Below are positions 15,561-24,094 of a DNA stretch of 64,000 nucleotides, in pieces (position 1 is the first letter of the stretch; each line of letters starts with the position of its first letter). The position numbers and the translations under genes were made by a program. Origin of the DNA: Acidobacteriaceae bacterium. Lineage in GTDB: Bacteria; Acidobacteriota; Terriglobia; Terriglobales; Acidobacteriaceae. A model generated the notes under the pieces. That model ran no database searches and was not told where the DNA came from. It worked only from the letters and a program-made list of their open reading frames with translations. The stretch is from positions 84,265 through 148,264 of the forward strand of contig JANXUC010000021.1 of the NCBI GenBank assembly GCA_025352065.1, read 5' to 3'.

Positions 15561-16786
15561 TATCGGAGCGCCTCCACGCACTCACGAATCGAATCGGAAA
15601 TGTAGTTGATGTGTTCGTCTGTGTAAAGTTCGTTCCACGGCAGTACTAAAACATCTTCGAGCGCTTTGAATGTCATGGGGAATTTCGCTTTGTCGTAGTC
15701 GACAGCTTCCGGGCGCGCGAGGTTGAAAGGATATCCGCTGGTGCCGAAGGTACGACGTTTCTGGAACACTTCGCACATGAACGACGGCTTCTGGATGTAA
15801 CGCGGCGCGGAAGCGATGCCGCGTTCCTTCAATTTGCCAGCCAGTCCGATGGCACCATCTTTAATAACGTTGCCATCGACGGTGAGGCAATACTTCCAGT
15901 AGGTATGGACCGCACCCGGCTCTACGCGCGGAGTCTGGATGCCCTTGATGCCAGCCAGCATCTTGTCGAGTTTGTTGGCGGCCTTGATGCGGCGTTCTGC
16001 AACTGAATCAAGCTTGGCAAGCTGAGCGAGAGCGACGGCGCTTTGAATTTCGCTCATACGGTAGTTCAGCGCGGCGAAATAGTGATCCGGCTTGGGATCG
16101 CCGTAACCCCAGGCTTTGTTGATGAGCAGGAAGCAGCGGCGACCGAGGGCGTCGTCGTTGGTGCAGACGAGGCCGCCTTCGCCGGTTGTCATGTGCTTGC
16201 CTTGCTGGGTGCTGAAGCAGCTGATGGTGCCAAAGGTTCCGACAAACTGGCCATTTTCTTTCGCCATGAAGGCTTGTGCGCAGTCTTCAATGACCGGAAG
16301 GTTGTGTTTGTTGGCTAGCTCCATGATGGGACCCATGATGCAGGGGTTGCCGAAGAGGTGGGTAACCATGATGGCCTTGGTCTTGGGGCTGATCTTGGCG
16401 GCGATGGTTTCGGCCGTGACGTTCAAAGTGACAGGATCGACTTCGGCAAAAACGGGAATCGCGCCCTGATAGAGCATGGGAGTAAGGGCGCCCATGTCGG
16501 TGATGGAGGTGGTGACGATTTCATCGCCCGGGTTGGGATCGATGGCTGCGATGGCGATATGAAGAGCCGCCGTGCCGGACGTGCAGGCATAGGCGTGCTT
16601 GATGCCGATTTTCTTGGCGAAGAGTTCTTCGAGGCGCTTGGTAAAAGTGCCTTTGGTGCTGGTCAGAGTGCCGGTGGCGATGACTTGCTTGAGCAATTCG
16701 ATTTCTTCCTGGCCGAGGTCGCGGCCGGTGTGATCCTGATCGTTGGGTAATGCCATGATTGGTCGTGCTACCAGAGTGCTATTCAT
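15560..16786 (-). CDS. DegT/DnrJ/EryC1-family sugar aminotransferase, possibly WbpE/WlbC-like
   Basis: 408 residues. PLP-binding features are TSGTAALHIAIAAIDPNPGDEI, VIEDCAQAFMAKENG and the Schiff-base lysine in STQQGKHMTTGEGG. The ending NYRMSEIQSAVALAQL is standard for the family. The protein is slightly longer than PseC-type relatives, with an extended C-terminal region. It overlaps the deacetylase-GT fusion by 8 bases upstream and shares TAATG with the Gfo/Idh gene downstream. It is predicted to transaminate the 3-keto sugar made by the Gfo/Idh enzyme. An alternative is a different keto-sugar substrate such as in perosamine-type pathways, but no suitable dehydratase is adjacent. Confidence 0.85.
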   Translation of the reverse strand: MNSTLVARPIMALPNDQDHTGRDLGQEEIELLKQVIATGTLTSTKGTFTKRLEELFAKKIGIKHAYACTSGTAALHIAIAAIDPNPGDEIVTTSITDMGALTPMLYQGAIPVFAEVDPVTLNVTAETIAAKISPKTKAIMVTHLFGNPCIMGPIMELANKHNLPVIEDCAQAFMAKENGQFVGTFGTISCFSTQQGKHMTTGEGGLVCTNDDALGRRCFLLINKAWGYGDPKPDHYFAALNYRMSEIQSAVALAQLAKLDSVAERRIKAANKLDKMLAGIKGIQTPRVEPGAVHTYWKYCLTVDGNVIKDGAIGLAGKLKERGIASAPRYIQKPSFMCEVFQKRRTFGTSGYPFNLARPEAVDYDKAKFPMTFKALEDVLVLPWNELYTDEHINYISDSIRECVEALR

Positions 16787-18584
16787 GATGGACTCCTATA
16801 TGAGATTTCGAAACAGCGGTTTCTGATGATGATTGGGACAAAGAAAAAGTTGTATTTTCAGAACGAGTTGAGTTGGGAGTGGAAACATCAGGAAGGAACT
16901 TCCCTCCCTGATCGAGCAGACGCCGCATTTGGCGCATCCGCCAGAGATTCTTGAGATGGCCGACGATGTTGCGGGCGACCTTCATTTTCGACTGTCCCAG
17001 GATTCGGACGTAGAGCGTAGTGGGAAATTCGCGAATGCCGTGGCCGCGCAGGTCGAGTAGCGCCAGGGTTTCAGAGACACCGAGGAATCCGGATTCTTGG
17101 AGTTCCAAATCCGCTACAGCGCTGCGTCGGTAGACGCGGAAACAGCTGGTGTAGGTATGCAGCTTGTGGCGTAGCACTTTGCTGTAGAGCCAAGAAGCGC
17201 CTTTGGAGAGGACCAGACGCCATTCGGGCACGTTCATGACACGGCCGCCTTGTGGATGGTAAGGCGAGGCTGTGACCAAATCGACGCCGTCGGTCAGGAG
17301 CGGGATCATGTGGGCCAGTTCATGCGGATCATAAGTACAATCGCAATCCATGGAACAGACGATTTCAGTGCTGGCGTGACGAATGCCGGTAAGGATGGCG
17401 GCAGCCACACCGCAGTTGGTTTCGTGGCGCACGACGCGGCAGTGGGGACGTTTTCCAAAAAGACGATTCAGCAAATCGAATGTACCGTCGGTACTGGCGT
17501 CGTCGACAAAAACAAAATTCGTTTCGTAATCCTGCGACAGTAGTTTAGTTACACTTTCCAGAGTGTTCGCCAGATATGGCAGCGCCGGACGCTCGTTGAA
17601 GCAGGGGACAACAATGGTGACAGGCACCTTGGCTTTGGCAGGGGAGGTCGCTACGGTAGCGGCGATCTCAGCCACTCGCACGGGTCGCGGAGCAGGCGTC
17701 ATGGCGGGGGTGAGATCGAGTCCCATGTAGTCGGCGACGCTGCCGAATTTGTATTTGGTGAAGTAGTCGGCCAGGACCCAGTTCATCTTCTGGAGGTTGC
17801 GATATTGCCGCGTGCGGGCGAGCCAGGATGCGGCACTGATTCTGGGCTGATCGGGATCCAGTTCCCAGGCGTGGAAGTACATCATGAAGGGCAGGTCGAA
17901 AGTCTTTTTCCAGTGCGCTACTGCGTGTTTCAGAAGCGTGTGCGGAATCTGCCGAAAATAGTTTCCGCCGGAGATGGGCAGCAAATATCCAAAGCAGTTG
18001 ACGGTGGCGTGGGGAAACTCGAGAATCGTGCGGCCATCTTTTTCGTGCTCATGAATAAAGACGCCGCGGGCGGTGCGGTCGTAGGAAAACGGCACCACGC
18101 TGGAATCGTAAGCGTAGCCTTCTTCGGCCAGCACATCGAGAACCCAGAGATCCTGAGCGGAACGCAGGCCCTGCGGAATGCGGAAACCGACGACGCGGCG
18201 TCCACTGGCAATTTCGAGCAGGTCGCGGGAGCGGCGCGCGTCATCGCGAAATTCTTCGCGCGTCATCTGGCGAACGTCGCGGTGGGCGTAGCCGTAGTTT
18301 GCGATTTCGTGTCCTTGACGAGCGATTTCCGCGACCAGCTCAGGATTCTTTTCCGCAATCCAGCCCAGCACAAAGAAAGTAGCTTTGACGTCGTGCTGCC
18401 GCAGCAGGGCCAGGGCCTTTAATGTGTTGGCCTCGAAGCGAGCCTCAAAGCGGTTCCACTGATGCGGGCTAATGAGGCCGCGCATGGCGCCGACATGGAA
18501 ATAGTCTTCCAGGACGACGGTCATGAGATCGCGTCGTTCTTTTTGTGGAATTTTGCTCTGCGCGGCTAGGGGATATGGCGTCAT
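16779..18584 (-). CDS. Fusion: XrtA-type polysaccharide deacetylase domain plus GT2 glycosyltransferase
   Basis: 601 residues when started at ATG 18584, which overlaps the 2-epimerase stop as ATGA. Residues about 20-310 form a NodB/DUF3473-like domain (TVVLEDYFHVGAM, VKATFFVLGWIAEKNPELV, GHEIANYGYAHRDV). Residues about 350-560 form a GT-A glycosyltransferase: VTIVVPCFNERPALPYL, FVFVDDASTDGTFDLLNRLF, CSMDCDCTYDPHEL. The NodB motifs are unusual: the usual first Asp (DVEDYF) is Val, and the first metal His of SHGYxH is Tyr. A related subgroup with the same changes may exist in acidobacteria. The fusion may couple transfer of a sugar to its modification, or the NodB part may be non-catalytic. Confidence 0.85.
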   Translation of the reverse strand: MTPYPLAAQSKIPQKERRDLMTVVLEDYFHVGAMRGLISPHQWNRFEARFEANTLKALALLRQHDVKATFFVLGWIAEKNPELVAEIARQGHEIANYGYAHRDVRQMTREEFRDDARRSRDLLEIASGRRVVGFRIPQGLRSAQDLWVLDVLAEEGYAYDSSVVPFSYDRTARGVFIHEHEKDGRTILEFPHATVNCFGYLLPISGGNYFRQIPHTLLKHAVAHWKKTFDLPFMMYFHAWELDPDQPRISAASWLARTRQYRNLQKMNWVLADYFTKYKFGSVADYMGLDLTPAMTPAPRPVRVAEIAATVATSPAKAKVPVTIVVPCFNERPALPYLANTLESVTKLLSQDYETNFVFVDDASTDGTFDLLNRLFGKRPHCRVVRHETNCGVAAAILTGIRHASTEIVCSMDCDCTYDPHELAHMIPLLTDGVDLVTASPYHPQGGRVMNVPEWRLVLSKGASWLYSKVLRHKLHTYTSCFRVYRRSAVADLELQESGFLGVSETLALLDLRGHGIREFPTTLYVRILGQSKMKVARNIVGHLKNLWRMRQMRRLLDQGGKFLPDVSTPNSTRSENTTFSLSQSSSETAVSKSHIGVHHE

Positions 18585-19825
18585 CGGGTCGCCTTCGCGG
18601 CATTGATCGCCACGCCACTGAGGTGGGCATGGAGAAGCTCGGCAATTTTTTCGCCGGCCGTGCCATCGCCGAACGGATTTTCGACGGTTCGGACGCGGCT
18701 TGCCCATTCAGAATCGTTGAGGGCGGCATTCATTAATCTTTCCAGGCGTCCGGGCTCATCTCCGACCAGGATGGCGACTCCGCATTCTACAGCTTCAGGA
18801 CGTTCTGTGTTATTGCGCAGGACCAGAAGGGGCTTACGTAGAGTGGGAGCCTCTTCTTGTATTCCGCCGGAATCGGAGACCAGCAACCAAGCGTGCTGCA
18901 GAAGATGAATGAAGTCGGGATAGTTCAGCGGCTCTACCAGGTGGATGCGCTCCTGGCCACCGAGTTCGGCTTCGGCTGCCGCGCGGACGTTCGGATTTGG
19001 ATGAACTGCGAATACGGCGGCCACATCTTCATGGGCGTTGACGAAGTCGCGAATGGTGCGCAGGTGTTGCCGCATCACGTCGCCAAAGCTTTCTCGACGA
19101 TGAGTGGTGAGGACGATGAGTTTTTTGCCAGCCGCGAGTTTGAGCAGCTCTTCCGCGCGCGCGGTGGGAGTGGCATGCTGCAGAATGAACTGGAGCGAAT
19201 CGACGACGGGATTGCCGGTGACAAAAATGTTTTCGTCGGAGATACCTTCCTTGAGCAGGGCAGCACGATTCCCTTCCGTTGCTGCGAAATGATGGGTTGC
19301 AACTTTAGAGACGAGGCGCCGATTCATTTCCTCCGGGAACGGGCTGAGCGGGTTACCGGAGCGCAATCCAGCTTCGACGTGGCCAACGGGAATGCCGTGA
19401 TGGAATCCGGAGAGCGCACCGGCCAGGGCGGTGGTGGTGTCTCCCTGGACGAGGATCAGCGAGGGCTTTTCACGAGCGATGATGGGTTCGAGGCCAGCCA
19501 TGACTCGCGCACAAACTTCATTGGGAGTCTGGTTGGGCTGCATGACCTGTAAGTCCTCGTCGAGATGGATGCCAAAGAAATCAAGGAATGGGTAGAGCAA
19601 GGTGGTGTGTTGGCCGGAGCTGACGGCGAGCGTACGGATGTCGGATCGAGCTTTGAGCGCGCGGAGCACGGGCGCGAGTTTGATGACCTCGGGGCGCGTG
19701 CCGAAAACACATAGGACGCACTGCTGGCCTGCAAGGCCTTGCCGTGGCGAACTGGTGCTTTCTTTAGAATCGATGGGCTGAGGGTGGCGGACCGATTCAG
19801 TCGATTGTATGGCGCTTCTGCTCAT
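18581..19825 (-). CDS. wecB: Non-hydrolysing UDP-GlcNAc 2-epimerase (WecB/WbpI-like)
   Basis: 414 residues including about 30 extra polar residues at the N-terminus. Family blocks are CVFGTRPEVIKLAPVLRALK, VQGDTTTALAGAL, HVEAGLRSGNPLSPFPEE, NRRLVSKVATHHFAATE and SDSGGIQEEAPTLRKPLLVL. The enzyme interconverts UDP-GlcNAc and UDP-ManNAc. Next to a WbpB/D/E-like trio it could instead act as WbpI on UDP-GlcNAc3NAcA to give UDP-ManNAc3NAcA. It is the first gene of the minus-strand operon, overlapping the next by 4 bases. The true start may be one of several downstream codons, since the first 30 residues are not part of the fold. Confidence 0.9.
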   Translation of the reverse strand: MSRSAIQSTESVRHPQPIDSKESTSSPRQGLAGQQCVLCVFGTRPEVIKLAPVLRALKARSDIRTLAVSSGQHTTLLYPFLDFFGIHLDEDLQVMQPNQTPNEVCARVMAGLEPIIAREKPSLILVQGDTTTALAGALSGFHHGIPVGHVEAGLRSGNPLSPFPEEMNRRLVSKVATHHFAATEGNRAALLKEGISDENIFVTGNPVVDSLQFILQHATPTARAEELLKLAAGKKLIVLTTHRRESFGDVMRQHLRTIRDFVNAHEDVAAVFAVHPNPNVRAAAEAELGGQERIHLVEPLNYPDFIHLLQHAWLLVSDSGGIQEEAPTLRKPLLVLRNNTERPEAVECGVAILVGDEPGRLERLMNAALNDSEWASRVRTVENPFGDGTAGEKIAELLHAHLSGVAINAAKATR

Positions 19826-20303
19826 CCGTATTCTTCTGGGGGGAGGAGCTTCGCTGATCTAAGTGCAAGCCTTACGCCACAGTAGCACAGACGGGAAGTT
19901 CGTTAAAGCTGCGTAGAAACAAGCAGTTAGGGAGCTTTAACGATTGGCCAGCCAGTCTAGGTGCAAACTATTGCATAGGCTAAGGAGGTTGGGCCCTTGC
20001 GGGCCATCGTCCATACACTATGGTAACCTGCTGCGGGTTCATGGCGATATTGCACATCAGTGCCAGTCGTCTATCAGGCTAGGGATTGGCAATCGCCATC
20101 AGCAGAGCCCCGTTGAACAAACAGATGACAGAGGTACAGGCTCGGCGCTTCCGGGCGGTGAAGATTGCGGCGAGCGCCCTGCTAGCAGCAGGTATTCGAA
20201 GAGCCCCCACGAAGGATGTAGGGGGCCGCATCTGCGTCCAAGAAAGAGACTTCTGGGCGGAAACTGGTTACAATCTTGAAGAGAAAACCGAAGCAGCAAG
20301 CTC
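19826..20303. other. Intergenic region between divergent operon and tRNA
   Basis: 478 bases without a convincing gene. Only small hairpins are visible (GGCCC TTGC GGGCC near 19991-20005, TGCAA..TTGCA near 19971). TACAAT at 20269-20274 is a fair -10 box about 30 bases before the tRNA, but with a poor -35. Promoters for both the minus-strand EPS operon and the tRNA should lie here. Confidence 0.5.
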
Positions 20304-20388
20304 GCGAAAGTGGCGGAATTGGCAGACGCACCAGACTTAGGATCTGGCGGGTAAAACCGTGGGGGTTCAAGTCCCCCCTTTCGCACCA
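20304..20388 (+). tRNA. tRNA-Leu (anticodon UAG)
   Basis: An 85-base cloverleaf with GCGAAAG acceptor arm pairing with CTTTCGC, an anticodon stem CCAGA/TCTGG around loop CTTAGGA (anticodon TAG), a long variable arm, GGTTCAAGTCC T arm, and an encoded CCA end. The long variable arm is as expected for leucine. Confidence 0.97.
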
Positions 20389-20410
20389 ACAGCCTAGGGC
20401 AGAATCAGCG

Positions 20411-21415
20411 ATGAAAAGTCTTCCTCTTCTACTACTGCTGATTTCTCTGTCAGCCTGGAGCAACAGTTGTGGCAGCGGCAGTAGTGCGGCTGGCGGCGGT
20501 GGAGGCGGCGATTGCAACTTTCAAACCGGTGGCAACTGCACCATAAGTATGAATGGTGTTACTCGCAAGTTCGTTTTGCACATTCCGGCTAACTTTCAGC
20601 CGAACAAGGGCGCGCTGGTTGTCGCTCTGCACGGGTCGCAAGGTAGCGGCGCGCAAATGGAGACCCAGTCCCAACTGAGCGTCAAGGCTGATAGCGTGGG
20701 ATTTGCGGTCGCGTATCCCACGGGCCTGCCCAGTGCTCAGGGGCACACGCTTTGGTCCGTGTACTTCAATGATTTTGCTTTCGCGGGGACGCCACCTGAC
20801 GATGTCGCTTTTCTCCGAGCGATGATCAACGCTATTCAAGCCAACGTACATCCGGATGCGAAGAAGATTTATGTTGCAGGTTTCTCCATCGGAGGGTATA
20901 TGACCCACCGGGCGGCAGTGGAGCTGTCTGATCTGGTTGCTGCGGTGGGCGTGGTAGAAGGGGCCATTTCGGCGATCGCGCCTAGCGATTCACGGACGGT
21001 GCCGGATGCGGTTGCTCCGGTTTCAGTTTTAATCCTGCACGGCAGTGCGGATAACGCGATCAATTACTGCGGAAGTTCCATGGCTAAGTCAGTCCTGGCA
21101 TCGCAAGAACAGGCGTTCAACTACTGGGCAGGGCCTAAGGCGAACAACTGCGCGACACTGAGCACACCGAATCCTCTTTGCGACTCGGCGGGCAACATAA
21201 CTTCGGTGAGCGTGAAAGTTGCGACTGGATGCACGAGCAGAGCTGAGGTCCGATTCTACAAACTGGTGGGCGCGACCCACCAATGGTACAACGTAGATCT
21301 GAGCAATCCTCCCGGCACGGCAAACGCCCCTTACAACTCGAGCTTCGACTCCGCCACAGGGATTGTTACCAACGATATACTTTGGAATTTTTTCTCCAGC
21401 CACCCGAAGCCCTAG
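20411..21415 (+). CDS. Secreted LpqC/PHB-depolymerase-like esterase
   Basis: About 334 residues from ATG 20411, 22 bases after the tRNA. A longer frame upstream runs through the tRNA and is rejected. A hydrophobic signal (MKSLPLLLLLISLSAWSNSC) ends in Cys followed by a Gly-rich linker, so it may be a lipoprotein, though the lipobox is weak. The alpha/beta-hydrolase core shows LVVALHGSQGSGAQME, the nucleophile in VAGFSIGGYMTH (GxSxG), DDVAFLRAMI, the acid in LILHGSADNAINYCG and a late His in GATHQWYN. Relatives cleave polyhydroxybutyrate, ferulate or acetyl esters outside the cytoplasm. The substrate is not predictable. Confidence 0.85.
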   Translation: MKSLPLLLLLISLSAWSNSCGSGSSAAGGGGGGDCNFQTGGNCTISMNGVTRKFVLHIPANFQPNKGALVVALHGSQGSGAQMETQSQLSVKADSVGFAVAYPTGLPSAQGHTLWSVYFNDFAFAGTPPDDVAFLRAMINAIQANVHPDAKKIYVAGFSIGGYMTHRAAVELSDLVAAVGVVEGAISAIAPSDSRTVPDAVAPVSVLILHGSADNAINYCGSSMAKSVLASQEQAFNYWAGPKANNCATLSTPNPLCDSAGNITSVSVKVATGCTSRAEVRFYKLVGATHQWYNVDLSNPPGTANAPYNSSFDSATGIVTNDILWNFFSSHPKP

Positions 21416-21529
21416 CTTCTTCCCTTGACTGCGGGGCGCTGTGGTCCAAGGGCAGTGGGAAATCGGAAACCTTCGGAAACACTGGGAGGCCTTGCTTTTC
21501 TCCCGTCCTCTGGCAGAGGATATTGTTTC

Positions 21530-22915
21530 ATGATTGTGAACTTCGCCGAGCGGGCTCATAACCACAACTGGGAACTCGATCCAGTCATCCGCTCGCTCCT
21601 CGATACCGACTTCTACAAGCTGCTGATGCTGCAGTTCATCTGGAAGCATTATCGGACGACGCATGTCTCGTTCTCATTGTTCAATCGGTCTGCCAGTGTG
21701 CGCCTTGCCGAGTCATTCCAGACTTCTGAGCTGATCGCGCAGATGGAGCACGCGCGGAGCCGGCGCTTCCGCAAGTCTGAGCTGGTATGGCTGGCCGGCA
21801 ACACGTTTTACGGGCGCCGGGGCATCTTTGAGCCTGCTTTCCTGGAGTGGCTGGAACGCGACTTCCGCCTTTCGGACTATCAACTCTCCGTGCAGGATGG
21901 ACAACTCACACTCACCTTCGACGGTCTGTGGACGGAGACGACAATGTGGGAGCTTTATGCGCTCTCCATAGTCGGAGAACTGAAGACGCGAGCGGCACTG
22001 AAGGAGCTGAGCGAGTTCAATCTCGACATTCTGTACGCTCGCGCCAAGACGAAGTTGTGGAGCAAGATTTCCCGTCTACGCGGGGTTCCCGATTTGCATG
22101 TCGCGGATTTTGGCACGCGTCGACGACACAGTTTTCTGTGGCAGGAATACGTAGTGAAGGCGATGGCTGCCAACCTTGGCCCGAACTTCATCGGAACTTC
22201 GAATGCATTTCTTGCCCACAAGCATGACGTGGAGGCTATAGGTACGAATGCGCACGAAATTCCAATGGCGATGGCTGCGCTGGCTGCCGACGATACGGCT
22301 TTGAAGGCTGCGCAGTACAAGATGCTGGAACTTTGGCAGGCTACTTACGAAGGCGCGCTGCGCATCATGCTGCCGGACACGTTTGGCACTTCGCAATTTT
22401 TGCAGAATGCGCCGGACTGGGCCGCGGACTGGACGGGCCAACGCGCCGACAGCAAGAATCCGTATGTTGCTGGCGATGAATACATCGCCTGGTTGAAAGC
22501 GCGCGGACGGAACCCGCACGACAAGTTGTTCATCGCGTCGGACGCGCTGGATGTCGACGAGATACTGGGGTTGCATGCATACTTTGCAGGTGAAATGCGA
22601 AATGGGGCTACGCTGCAGGATTTCCAAAGCGCAGACGACTTCCAGGATCGCGGGAAGTGGACGCCGGCCCGCCGCATTCGCTTCAGCGCCGGCTGGGGTA
22701 CGCTGCTGACCAACGATTTCCGCGGCTGCGATCCCGCTGGCGGCATTGGCTTCGATCCGATTAGCCTGATCTGCAAAGCTCACACGGTCGAAGGCCGCCC
22801 GGCTGTTAAGCTCTCGGACAACTATGCCAAAGCGCTGGGCCCGCAAGAAGAAGTCGACCGTTACAGGAAGGTTTTTGGCACTGCGGGGGTTGCCAACGTG
22901 CCACTCGTTGTGTGA
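21530..22915 (+). CDS. pncB: Nicotinate phosphoribosyltransferase
   Basis: 461 residues from ATG 21530, preceded by GAGGA about 10 bases upstream. An open frame extends back to 21425 but its extra residues do not match the family. The N-terminal LLDTDFYKLLMLQFIWKHY is diagnostic. Further blocks are GTSNAFLAHKHDVEAIGTNAHEIPMAMAAL, FIASDALDVDEILGLHAYF, FSAGWGTLLTNDF and VKLSDNYAKALG. It makes nicotinate mononucleotide from nicotinate and PRPP in NAD salvage. It is a cytoplasmic housekeeping enzyme unrelated to the surrounding glycan genes and is convergent with the GT4 cassette. Confidence 0.95.
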   Translation: MIVNFAERAHNHNWELDPVIRSLLDTDFYKLLMLQFIWKHYRTTHVSFSLFNRSASVRLAESFQTSELIAQMEHARSRRFRKSELVWLAGNTFYGRRGIFEPAFLEWLERDFRLSDYQLSVQDGQLTLTFDGLWTETTMWELYALSIVGELKTRAALKELSEFNLDILYARAKTKLWSKISRLRGVPDLHVADFGTRRRHSFLWQEYVVKAMAANLGPNFIGTSNAFLAHKHDVEAIGTNAHEIPMAMAALAADDTALKAAQYKMLELWQATYEGALRIMLPDTFGTSQFLQNAPDWAADWTGQRADSKNPYVAGDEYIAWLKARGRNPHDKLFIASDALDVDEILGLHAYFAGEMRNGATLQDFQSADDFQDRGKWTPARRIRFSAGWGTLLTNDFRGCDPAGGIGFDPISLICKAHTVEGRPAVKLSDNYAKALGPQEEVDRYRKVFGTAGVANVPLVV

Positions 22916-22937
22916 GTGGAGCAGCGTCTTGCGCTTT

Positions 22938-22963
22938 TGTTGCGCTCAATTGTTGCGCTCAAT
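22938..22963. repeat. 13-base tandem duplication
   Basis: TGTTGCGCTCAAT occurs twice in a row in the 66-base gap between convergent pncB and the GT4 gene, a recent slippage event. Confidence 0.8.
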
Positions 22964-22981
22964 GGCTATCGGATCAGAGAG

Positions 22982-24094
22982 TCAGCTCAAGTTGCGGGGT
23001 GAGGTGGCTAGGTGGTTCGAATATATTTCTTCCAGACGTTTCGCTGACGCGGACAAAGAGAATTGCTGCCGTATGGTTCGCGCGGCTGCCTCGCCCAAGC
23101 GCCGACACAGGTCTTCGTCGCCTAAGAGCAGTTTGAGAGTTGAGGCGAGCTGGTCAGCGTCGCCGAGGTCGAATAGCATTCCGTTTTCGCCGTGGCGAAT
23201 GATTTCCTTCGATCCGCCTACCCGGGATGCGACCACGGCGCAACCGCAAGCCATAGCTTCGAGTAGAGAATTGGAGAGGCCTTCGCTTTGGGAAGGCAGC
23301 ACGAAAATACGAAATTTTCGGAAGTACTCGGCTGGTTGAGGCGATGCGCCGATCAGTTCAGAAGCGTCTCCCAAGCCGCAGAGCGCAGCTTGCCGGGCTA
23401 GCGCCTCGGACAAAGGCCCGCTGCCGACGATCTGCAAGCGCGCGTTGGGATAGAGCCCGTGGATGCGGCCAAAGGCTTCCACCAAGATGCCCAGATTTTT
23501 TTCGGGCCTTAGCACAGACAGTGTGCCGACCCAAGGCGGGCGGGATTGCGAGGTGGAGTTGAACTCGTCCAAATCGATGCCGTTGCCGCAAACATGAATG
23601 ACTTTGGCAGCAGTTTTTTCAAGAAGAAGTTCTTGTCGCAGGTGCTCGCAGTTGGTGACGATGGCGTCGACCCAGTGATCCGTGATGCGAACGAGATGTG
23701 AATCCCTGGGACGCATGAGTGATCGTTCCGCGCGGGAACTGGAGAGTACGGCAGGAACGCGCGCGAGACGCGCAATGGGTGTGGAAAAGATAGTTGTTGC
23801 GGGTGAAAAAGAGTGGACGAGTGCAATTCTCTCGCCCACTAGATACCGGAACAAAGACCATGCATGGGCCAAGGTATTTGGCGACCAGAATGCTTGGACG
23901 GGCAGGATCCAGACGGGGACTCCGGCAGCCTCAATTTCGGCCTGGCGAATACCGCCTGCGTGAAAGCAACAAACCCGAACGCTAAATTTCTTTGGATCTA
24001 GAGATTTGGCAAGGTTGGCGACTTGGCGCTCGGTGCCCCCGAGGGAAAGTTGTCGAGTGAGCAAGAGCACGGGAATCGGGGCGGATTGGTTCAT
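22982..24094 (-). CDS. GT4 (GT-B) glycosyltransferase
   Basis: 370 residues from ATG 24094, which overlaps the stop of the upstream gene as ATGA. A longer frame to 24256 is rejected. N-terminal VLLLTRQLSLGGTERQVANLAKSL is typical of GT4 acceptor domains. The donor domain has VGTLSVLRPEKNLGILVEAF, LQIVGSGPLSEALARQA and the EX7E-like region FVLPSQSEGLSNSLLEAMACG. It is predicted to transfer an NDP-activated sugar onto a growing lipid-linked glycan at the inner face of the membrane. It is the last gene of the five-gene cassette. Confidence 0.9.
   Translation of the reverse strand: MNQSAPIPVLLLTRQLSLGGTERQVANLAKSLDPKKFSVRVCCFHAGGIRQAEIEAAGVPVWILPVQAFWSPNTLAHAWSLFRYLVGERIALVHSFSPATTIFSTPIARLARVPAVLSSSRAERSLMRPRDSHLVRITDHWVDAIVTNCEHLRQELLLEKTAAKVIHVCGNGIDLDEFNSTSQSRPPWVGTLSVLRPEKNLGILVEAFGRIHGLYPNARLQIVGSGPLSEALARQAALCGLGDASELIGASPQPAEYFRKFRIFVLPSQSEGLSNSLLEAMACGCAVVASRVGGSKEIIRHGENGMLFDLGDADQLASTLKLLLGDEDLCRRLGEAAARTIRQQFSLSASAKRLEEIYSNHLATSPRNLS

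Noticed and set aside
19944..20340. Two small frames between the wecB operon and tRNA-Leu
   Set aside because: They overlap each other or run into the tRNA, have no similarity I know, and no good ribosome site.
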